This document shows, piece by piece, positions 16,076-23,695 of a stretch of DNA of 23,695 nt; within the stretch, counting starts at the first letter, position 1; each line of letters begins with the position of its first letter. Origin of the DNA: 66-474 sp035249465 (lineage in GTDB: Bacteria > Pseudomonadota > Gammaproteobacteria > Xanthomonadales > Rhodanobacteraceae); the NCBI GenBank assembly GCA_035249465.1, contig DATFGL010000091.1, positions 1 to 23,695 on the forward strand. The letters are read 5' to 3'. Under the pieces are notes generated by a model. The model was not told where the DNA came from, did no database searches, and worked only from the letters and a program-made list of their open reading frames with translations. Position numbers and translations under genes: made by a program.

Positions 16076-16285
16076 GGCTCACCTCCGATCCGGCGGGACG
16101 GAGGCGAGCGGAGCCAGCTACAACGAGTGGCCCGCCCGCGCGATCCTGCGGGTCGTGTTCGGGTTTTCAATGGCCAAGGCAGACGCGCGCCCGAAGGGGC
16201 AAACGGCTGCGTTGGTACTCGGGTAGCTGTCCATTAGGATGTCTGAAAGGAAAACGAAAGCCTGCGGCGAACCACGGGCGCGCGC

Positions 16286-16314
16286 AAGGTAGGCGCGTCC
16301 CGAATCTTTGTCAA
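16286..16314 (-). promoter_or_regulatory. Candidate sigma-70 promoter for the OprB-like porin
   Basis: On the minus strand a perfect TTGACA (16314-16309) is followed 17 bases later by TACCTT (16291-16286, 3 of 6 matches). The start would be near 16279, giving a leader of about 200 bases. The 299-base gap 16076-16374 holds this promoter and the typA terminator and no gene I can support. Confidence 0.45.
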
Positions 16315-16330
16315 CGAAAATCTTGCGACC

Positions 16331-16360
16331 GAAAAGAAAACGGCACCCGGGGTGCCGTTT
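16331..16360 (-). terminator. Intrinsic terminator of typA
   Basis: A 10-bp perfect stem (AAACGGCACC, loop CGG, GGTGCCGTTT; 16338-16360) lies 14 bases beyond the typA stop. On the minus strand it is followed by TTTTCTTTTC, a good U-tract. The plus side also has TTTCGTTTT, so it could work in both directions. Confidence 0.8.
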
Positions 16361-16374
16361 CGTTTTGCGGTACG

Positions 16375-18222
<1,848 letters not shown>

Positions 18223-18237
18223 TGGGGCACGCGAAAC

Positions 18238-18254
18238 GGCCGCAGCATGCGGCC
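18238..18254 (-). other. Hairpin in the typA leader
   Basis: GGCCGCA-GCA-TGCGGCC is a perfect 7-bp stem with a three-base loop, 15 bases before the typA ATG, within a leader that otherwise is pyrimidine-rich on the minus strand (TTTTTCCCCTTCCCC). It could influence translation of an mRNA that lacks a Shine-Dalgarno sequence. Confidence 0.5.
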
Positions 18255-18296
18255 GGGGAAGGGGAAAAAGGGCGGCATGACAGGCCGCAGACACGC

Positions 18297-18302
18297 ATTA
18301 TA
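18297..18302 (-). promoter_or_regulatory. Consensus -10 box for typA
   Basis: Minus-strand TATAAT, a perfect -10 hexamer, 74 bases before the typA ATG; start predicted near 18290. No clear -35 hexamer at 16-18 bases. Confidence 0.5.
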
Positions 18303-18351
18303 CCTGTGATCGTGATTCGGCGCCGGATGGAGGCGGGCAGATCGTTCAGGC

Positions 18352-18360
18352 TGGTAGACT
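18352..18360 (+). promoter_or_regulatory. Extended -10 promoter for ppiB
   Basis: TGGTAGACT matches the extended -10 pattern TGnTAnnnT, 26 bases before the ppiB ATG. No -35 is evident, which extended -10 promoters tolerate. Confidence 0.45.
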
Positions 18361-18386
18361 GGAACGTTTCCCGGACAGGACCACTC

Positions 18387-18893
<507 letters not shown>

Positions 18894-18914
18894 GTCGCAC
18901 CGTTCGCAAGTGAA

Positions 18915-18948
18915 AACGGGCGGCTCTGGGCCGCCCGTTCTTGTTTCC
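18915..18948 (+). terminator. Intrinsic terminator of ppiB
   Basis: 10-bp perfect stem AACGGGCGGC (18915-18924) with GCCGCCCGTT (18930-18939), 5-base loop, followed by CTTGTTTCC. It lies 21 bases after the stop codon and may also serve the convergent small membrane protein gene. Confidence 0.75.
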
Positions 18949-18960
18949 TGAAGCGCGCGT

Positions 18961-19227
18961 TCAGGCCGTTGCGCCGCCTCCGCCCTTGCGTTTGATTGCC
19001 GTGTAGATCACCAGCAGGATGATCGCGCCGACCACCGAGGCGATGAAATGCACGATGCCGGTCGGGCCCCACCAGCCGATCTGCTCGCCGACCCAGGTTG
19101 CAAGTACCGAACCGATGATGCCGATGATGATGGTGAGTATCCATCCTGCCGGCGCGTGATCGCGGTCGAAGAACTTGGCGATGACGCCGATGATGAAACC
19201 GATGATGATCATCCAAAGCCAGTGCAT
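18961..19227 (-). CDS. GlsB/YeaQ/YmgE family small stress-response membrane protein
   Basis: 88 residues with three hydrophobic helices (about 3-17, 26-45, 55-77). 'MIIIGFIIGVIAKFF' with the Gly-zipper pattern and 'GWILTIIIGIIGSVLATWVG' (27-46) are the family hallmarks; the C-terminus is Lys/Gly-rich. These small inner-membrane proteins are linked to general stress, often sigma-S regulated; the molecular role is not known. The ATG at 19227 has a strong GGAGGT; an in-frame ATG at 19284 was rejected because it would precede the membrane protein with a charged extension. It is divergent from the aminotransferase gene and convergent with ppiB. Confidence 0.92.
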   Translation of the reverse strand: MHWLWMIIIGFIIGVIAKFFDRDHAPAGWILTIIIGIIGSVLATWVGEQIGWWGPTGIVHFIASVVGAIILLVIYTAIKRKGGGGATA

Positions 19228-19299
19228 AACCACACCTCCGCTTGTTGATGAGAGTCGTCGGATCAATTGCGTGGCCCGTCGCAAGGCGAACCGTAGGCG

Positions 19300-19308
19300 A
19301 GCCTAGCA
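19300..19308 (-). promoter_or_regulatory. Candidate -10 element for the GlsB-type gene
   Basis: Minus-strand TGCTAGGCT, which fits both the extended -10 pattern (TGnTAnnnT) and loosely the sigma-S type CTAnnCT. It lies 72 bases before the ATG. No -35 is apparent. Confidence 0.3.
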
Positions 19309-19365
19309 CCGTTCGCGTGCGGTGGAGCGATATCGATCTTGCTGCACGGGGTGCCGAGGCATGCG

Positions 19366-19374
19366 TGGTAGAAT
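19366..19374 (+). promoter_or_regulatory. Extended -10 promoter for the aminotransferase
   Basis: TGGTAGAAT: extended TG motif plus a -10 hexamer with 5 of 6 matches, 38 bases before the ATG at 19413. No good -35. Confidence 0.5.
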
Positions 19375-19412
19375 TGCGAGCTGACTTCAGCAGGCATTCG
19401 ACGAGGCGTCCC

Positions 19413-20612
19413 ATGTTGAAACTCGCTGCGCGCACCGGCCGCGCCAAGCCCAGTGCGATCATGGTGATCGCCGACACCGCCAGACAGCTGAAGGCGGAAG
19501 GCAAGGATGTCGTCAATTTCTCGATCGGCGTTCCCAACTTCCTGCCGGGCGATCACGTGTACCAGGCCGTGCGCGACTGGATGCCGCGTGACAGTGGCGC
19601 CTACGGCAGCAATCGCGGCGCGCCCGCGTTGCTCGACGCCATCGTCGCGCACTACAAGCAGAGCGGTCTGGACGGCTATACGCGCAACAACGTCACCGTG
19701 GGCATCGGCGCCAAGCAGGTGCTGTACAACCTGTGCGAAGCGTTGCTCGACGAGGGTGACGAGATCGTGTTCGCGGCGCCGTACTGGACCAGCTACGTCG
19801 ACATCGCGGAGATCCTCGACGCGAAGATGACCATCCTGCCGTGTCCGCCGGAACAGCACTACAAGCTCACCCCGGCGCAGCTCGACAAGGCGCTGGCGTC
19901 GAGGCCCAAGGTGTTCCTGTTCAACAACCCGTCCAACCCGACCGGGATGGTGTACACGCGCGATGAAGTCGCGGCGCTTGCAGAGGTGCTGGTGAAGCAT
20001 CCGGACACCTGGATCATCGCCGACGACATCTACAACCGGCTGGTGTTCGACGGCATCGGCTACCACAACGTCGTGCAGTTCAAGCCGGAACTGCGCGCGC
20101 GCACCTTCATCATGGATTCGCTGTCCAAGACCTACGGCATGCCGGGTTGGCGCGTGGGTTTCGTGGCCGGGCCCGAGGCCGGCGTGAAGGCTCTGGTGAC
20201 GCTCAATTCCAACCACATCACCTGCCTGCCGGAAATCGTCACCGAGGCCGCGATCGCGGCGCTGACGGGCCCGCAGGACGTGCCGAACGCCAAGCGCGAG
20301 GATTTCTCGAATCGCCGCGATGAGGTCGTCAACACGCTGCTCAGGATTCCCGGCGTGAAGTGCCCGCGTCCGCAAGGCGCGTTCTATGCGTTCCCGGATA
20401 TTTCGGTCGCGTTCGGCAAATCGCACAAGGGCAAGCCGATCGCCAACGACGTCGATTTCTGCAAGGCGTTGCTGGAAGACAAGTTCGTCGCGACGGTGCC
20501 GGGCTCGGCCTTCGGCGAACCACGCAGCCTGCGCATCTCCTATACCTGCGCACCGGAGCAACTGAAAAAGGGCCTGGCGCGCATCCAGCAATTCTTCGAT
20601 GAATTGACCTGA
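19413..20612 (+). CDS. PLP-dependent class I/II aminotransferase (aspartate aminotransferase-like)
   Basis: 399 residues, fold type I. Motifs: 'SIGVPNFLPGDHVYQA' (37-52), 'NNPSNPTG' (171-178), 'IADDIYNRLVF' (202-212, with D204 for the pyridine nitrogen and Y207), 'SLSKTYGMPGWRVGF' (236-250, PLP Lys K239) and 'LRISYTCA' (373-380, R374 binding the substrate carboxylate). This is the AspC/AspB-like Ib group that transfers amino groups from aspartate and related amino acids to 2-oxoglutarate. Arginine or aromatic preference cannot be excluded. No clear Shine-Dalgarno sequence precedes the ATG, though GAGG lies about 8 bases upstream. It is followed by a short intergenic repeat and then mdh; oxaloacetate is a shared metabolite, but cotranscription is not certain. 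Confidence 0.9.
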   Translation: MLKLAARTGRAKPSAIMVIADTARQLKAEGKDVVNFSIGVPNFLPGDHVYQAVRDWMPRDSGAYGSNRGAPALLDAIVAHYKQSGLDGYTRNNVTVGIGAKQVLYNLCEALLDEGDEIVFAAPYWTSYVDIAEILDAKMTILPCPPEQHYKLTPAQLDKALASRPKVFLFNNPSNPTGMVYTRDEVAALAEVLVKHPDTWIIADDIYNRLVFDGIGYHNVVQFKPELRARTFIMDSLSKTYGMPGWRVGFVAGPEAGVKALVTLNSNHITCLPEIVTEAAIAALTGPQDVPNAKREDFSNRRDEVVNTLLRIPGVKCPRPQGAFYAFPDISVAFGKSHKGKPIANDVDFCKALLEDKFVATVPGSAFGEPRSLRISYTCAPEQLKKGLARIQQFFDELT

Positions 20613-20620
20613 CAACGATT

Positions 20621-20653
20621 CCCTCTCCCTCCGTGAGAGGGTGCCCGAAGGGC
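20621..20653. repeat. REP-like double hairpin between the aminotransferase and mdh
   Basis: CCCTCTC (20621-20627) with GAGAGGG (20635-20641), loop of seven, is followed at once by GCCC-GAA-GGGC (20643-20653). The string 'gggtgcccgaagggcgggtga' style resembles dispersed intergenic elements known from xanthomonad genomes. Only this copy is in the window, so the repeat status is from memory of that kind of element. It may also act as a weak terminator. Confidence 0.45.
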
Positions 20654-20743
20654 GGGTGAAGGCCGCGTCGCGCGCGGTCCGCCGTGGCCCGGATTCTTAC
20701 CTTCGTCCATCCGGCGTTGGCTGCCCTTGAAGGAGTTGAACAC

Positions 20744-21724
20744 ATGAAAGCACCCGTCCGCGTTGCAGTCACCGGCGCCGCCGGCCAGATCGGCTACGCC
20801 CTGCTGTTCCGCATCGCCGCCGGCGACATGCTCGGCCCAGACCAGCCGGTGATCCTGCACCTGCTGGAGATCACGCCCGCACTGCCGGCCTTGAACGGCG
20901 TGGTGATGGAACTCGACGATTGCGCGTTCCCGCTGCTCGCGGGCGTGGTCGCGACCGACGACGCCAACGTCGCGTTCAAGGACGTCGATTACGCGCTGCT
21001 GGTCGGCGCGCGCCCGCGCGGCCCCGGCATGGAGCGCAAGGACCTGCTTTCCGCCAACGGCGCGATCTTCGGCCCGCAGGGCAAGGCGCTGAACGCGCAC
21101 GCGAAGCGCGACGTCAAGGTGCTTGTTGTCGGCAATCCGGCCAACACCAACGCGCTGATCGCGCAGGCGAATGCACCCGATCTCGATCCGAAGTGCTTCA
21201 CCGCGATGGTGCGCCTCGACCACAACCGCGCCAAGGGTCAGCTCGCCGCCAAGACCGGTACGCACAACACCGATGTCGCGAAGATGATCATCTGGGGCAA
21301 TCACTCGTCCACCCAGTATCCGGACATCCATCACGCGGCGGTGAAGGGCAAGCCCGCGCTGTCGCTGGTCGACCAGGCCTGGTACGAGAAGGAATTCATC
21401 CCGACCGTGCAGCAGCGCGGCGCGGCGATCATCAAGGCGCGCGGTGCGTCGTCCGCGGCGTCGGCAGCCAGCGCCGCGATCGACCACATGCGCTCGTGGG
21501 CGCTCGGCACCGCCGAGGGTGACTGGGTGTCGATGGGCATTCCATCCGACGGTTCCTACGGCATCAAGCCCGGCGTGATCTACGGTTATCCGGTGACCTG
21601 CAGGAACGGCAGGTACGCGATCGTGCAGGGTCTGGAAATCGGCGCGTTCTCGCGCGCGCGCATGGATGCCACCGACAAGGAACTCCGCGAAGAACGTGCT
21701 GCGGTCGAACACTTGCTCGGCTGA
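20744..21724 (+). CDS. mdh: NAD-dependent malate dehydrogenase
   Basis: 326 residues, the cytosolic-type MDH length. 'VAVTGAAGQIGYALL' (7-21) is the NAD-binding Gly-rich loop, 'LVGARPRGPGMERKDLL' (86-102) holds the substrate-binding Arg loop, 'VVGNPANTNALIA' (128-140), 'RLDHNRAKGQL' (157-167, with D159 and R162) and 'IIWGNHSSTQYPD' (182-194) with catalytic H187. The enzyme interconverts malate and oxaloacetate in the TCA cycle. The ATG at 20744 follows AAGGAG at good distance. It is convergent with the symporter gene and separated by a shared hairpin terminator; a C4-dicarboxylate role for the neighbour would fit, but is not shown. Confidence 0.96.
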   Translation: MKAPVRVAVTGAAGQIGYALLFRIAAGDMLGPDQPVILHLLEITPALPALNGVVMELDDCAFPLLAGVVATDDANVAFKDVDYALLVGARPRGPGMERKDLLSANGAIFGPQGKALNAHAKRDVKVLVVGNPANTNALIAQANAPDLDPKCFTAMVRLDHNRAKGQLAAKTGTHNTDVAKMIIWGNHSSTQYPDIHHAAVKGKPALSLVDQAWYEKEFIPTVQQRGAAIIKARGASSAASAASAAIDHMRSWALGTAEGDWVSMGIPSDGSYGIKPGVIYGYPVTCRNGRYAIVQGLEIGAFSRARMDATDKELREERAAVEHLLG

Positions 21725-21746
21725 GCGCACCGGTTTGCATGGGATT

Positions 21747-21780
21747 GAACGGACGGCCCACGGCCGCCCGTTCGCGTTTC
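21747..21780 (+). terminator. Terminator hairpin between mdh and the symporter gene
   Basis: Twelve-position stem with a single mismatch (GAACGGACGGCC at 21747-21758 with GGCCGCCCGTTC at 21762-21773), loop of three, then GCGTTTC. It lies 22 bases after the mdh stop and 8 bases beyond the convergent gene's stop, so probably serves both. Confidence 0.65.
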
Positions 21781-21788
21781 GCGGTGGC

Positions 21789-23123
<1,335 letters not shown>

Positions 23124-23130
23124 GCACGGA

Positions 23131-23159
23131 ACTGTATGGGGCGCGGCCGCCCCTGTCAT
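23131..23159 (-). promoter_or_regulatory. Sigma-70 promoter of the symporter, giving a near-leaderless mRNA
   Basis: Minus strand: ATGACA (23159-23154, 5 of 6 to -35), a 17-base spacer, then TACAGT (23136-23131, 4 of 6 to -10). Normal spacing puts the start at about 23124-23123, the first base of the chosen ATG. No Shine-Dalgarno sequence precedes that ATG. Confidence 0.5.
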
Positions 23160-23259
23160 CCCGCAACCGTCACCGTTGCAGGACGCGAAACGCAAAGGGC
23201 ATCCGGACCGGAATGCCCCGAGGATGCCGGGGCCGGCTCGTGCCGGGCACCCGGCGTAT
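23160..23259. other. Upstream intergenic segment with nested hairpins, no gene seen
   Basis: The 304-base divergent gap 23124-23427 contains no coding region I can support. GGGCAT (23197-23202) pairs with ATGCCC (23213-23218), and alternatively GGCATCC (23198-23204) pairs with GGATGCC (23222-23228), so two exclusive hairpins are possible. Their role is unknown. Confidence 0.3.
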
Positions 23260-23268
23260 TGGTATGCT
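23260..23268 (+). promoter_or_regulatory. Extended -10 element upstream of the 3'-end remnant gene
   Basis: TGGTATGCT matches TGnTAnnnT with a good -10 hexamer, 159 bases before the ATG at 23428. No -35 is apparent. Confidence 0.3.
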
Positions 23269-23427
23269 GATGTCGCGGCTGCCGATGCAGCTCGCGTTGA
23301 CCGGTGCTGTGCTACCGGCTCGATGGCGCAACGCGCGCTGCGCGTTCCCGCGTCGGTTGTCGGGCGAGCGAGGGAGACGCGAAGCCCGCGACAGGGTTGT
23401 GGATACGAGCGGCACGGGGAGCGGGCA

Positions 23428-23691
23428 ATGACAAAGTCCTGGTTGCGCGAGTTGCGCCGGCGCTACGTGTTCCGCGTAGCCGTGGCGTACGCCGTGGTCG
23501 GCTGGCTGCCGATCCAGGTCGCCACGCAGGTTTTCCCGTTCTTCCACTACGCCACCGCGATCACGCCCTCGTTGCTGCGCGAAGATCCGGCGTGGAATCC
23601 GCTTCGCAACGATCCACGTTTCCAGGCATTGCTGAAGACATTCTCCGACACGAGTTCCATCCATTCGGCGATGCCTTCGGCCCATGGGTGA
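23428..23691 (+). pseudogene. Internally deleted remnant of a large membrane/TPR (adenylate cyclase-like or TolB-like) protein
   Basis: An 87-residue frame with a good start (GGGGAGCGGGCA before the ATG). Residues 5-40 ('LRELRRRYVFRVAVAYAVVG', then 'WLPIQVATQVFPFFH') match the N-terminal cytoplasmic tail and first membrane helix seen in large proteins with TPR repeats, often annotated as cyclase-like or TolB-like. Residues 50-70 ('LREDPAWNPLRNDPRFQALL') match the extreme C-terminal signature that follows the last TPR in the same kind of protein. The several hundred residues normally between are missing, with the junction at about residues 40-50 (near 23545-23575). The frame is still open, so a short membrane peptide could be made, but loss of function is likely. 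Identity of the parent is from memory of such proteins. Confidence 0.6.
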
Positions 23692-23695
23692 ATTC

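Noticed and set aside
16118..16234. 38-codon ORF in the porin leader (minus strand)
   Set aside because: No ribosome-binding site and no leader-peptide features such as regulatory codon runs; it could easily occur by chance. An overlapping plus-strand frame is equally unconvincing.
23690..23695. Window ends exactly in GAATTC (EcoRI site)
   Set aside because: Might mark a clone end, but a single six-base site at an arbitrary boundary is not biological evidence.

Overview
The window is GC-rich, gene-dense chromosomal DNA from a gammaproteobacterium. The gene set and protein style (NudE-CysQ-MazG operon, EF-G paralog, BipA, OprB-type porin, PilA-like C-termini) suggest the Xanthomonadales/Lysobacterales, possibly Rhodanobacteraceae. 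That placement is an inference from reading, not from a search. I see no rRNA, tRNA, insertion sequence, integrase, phage gene or CRISPR array. Most genes are housekeeping.

Layout. 1-1582 (minus): DUF488/YeaO-like protein, periplasmic PEBP-fold (YbhB/YbcL) protein, and the 5' part of modA running off the left edge. 1649-2113 (plus): small SET-domain protein methyltransferase. 2127-4780 (minus): an EF-G paralog followed by a four-helix membrane protein of unknown function. 4967-5833 (plus): single-pass, proline-rich, TonB-like-topology protein of unknown function. 5850-8007 (plus): nudE-cysQ-mazG, an overlapping 'nucleotide clean-up' operon. 8304-9263 (plus): exported DUF4097-type repeat protein. 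9501-14740 (plus): OmpR-type response regulator, histidine kinase, isoaspartyl peptidase overlapping the kinase, then two tandem paralogs that fuse an RDD membrane domain to a type IV pilin-like domain. 14744-16075 (minus): OprB-like porin. 16375-18222 (minus): typA/bipA, divergent from ppiB (18387-18893). 18961-19227 (minus): GlsB/YeaQ/YmgE small membrane protein, divergent from a class I aminotransferase (19413-20612). 20744-21724 (plus): malate dehydrogenase. 21789-23123 (minus): SLC1/DAACS-type dicarboxylate or amino acid symporter. 23428-23691 (plus): a short remnant that looks like the two ends of a much larger membrane/TPR protein joined by an internal deletion.

The most unusual content is the RDD-pilin pair. 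Each protein has an RDD domain followed by a nearly complete PilA-like segment (the 'LAAIAIPAYQ' helix end, YVSSV strand and C-terminal Cys pair), but both lack the prepilin peptidase site and Glu5. They are therefore expected to be permanent inner-membrane proteins displaying a pilin head, not assembled pilins. They lie downstream of a two-component system and an Ntn-hydrolase on the same strand, which could be a functional unit (inference). Other points of interest are a symporter with an apparently lost third sodium site, candidate leaderless promoters for the symporter and nudE, a hairpin leader on typA, a sigma-E-like promoter upstream of the proline-rich protein, and recurring extended -10 promoters.
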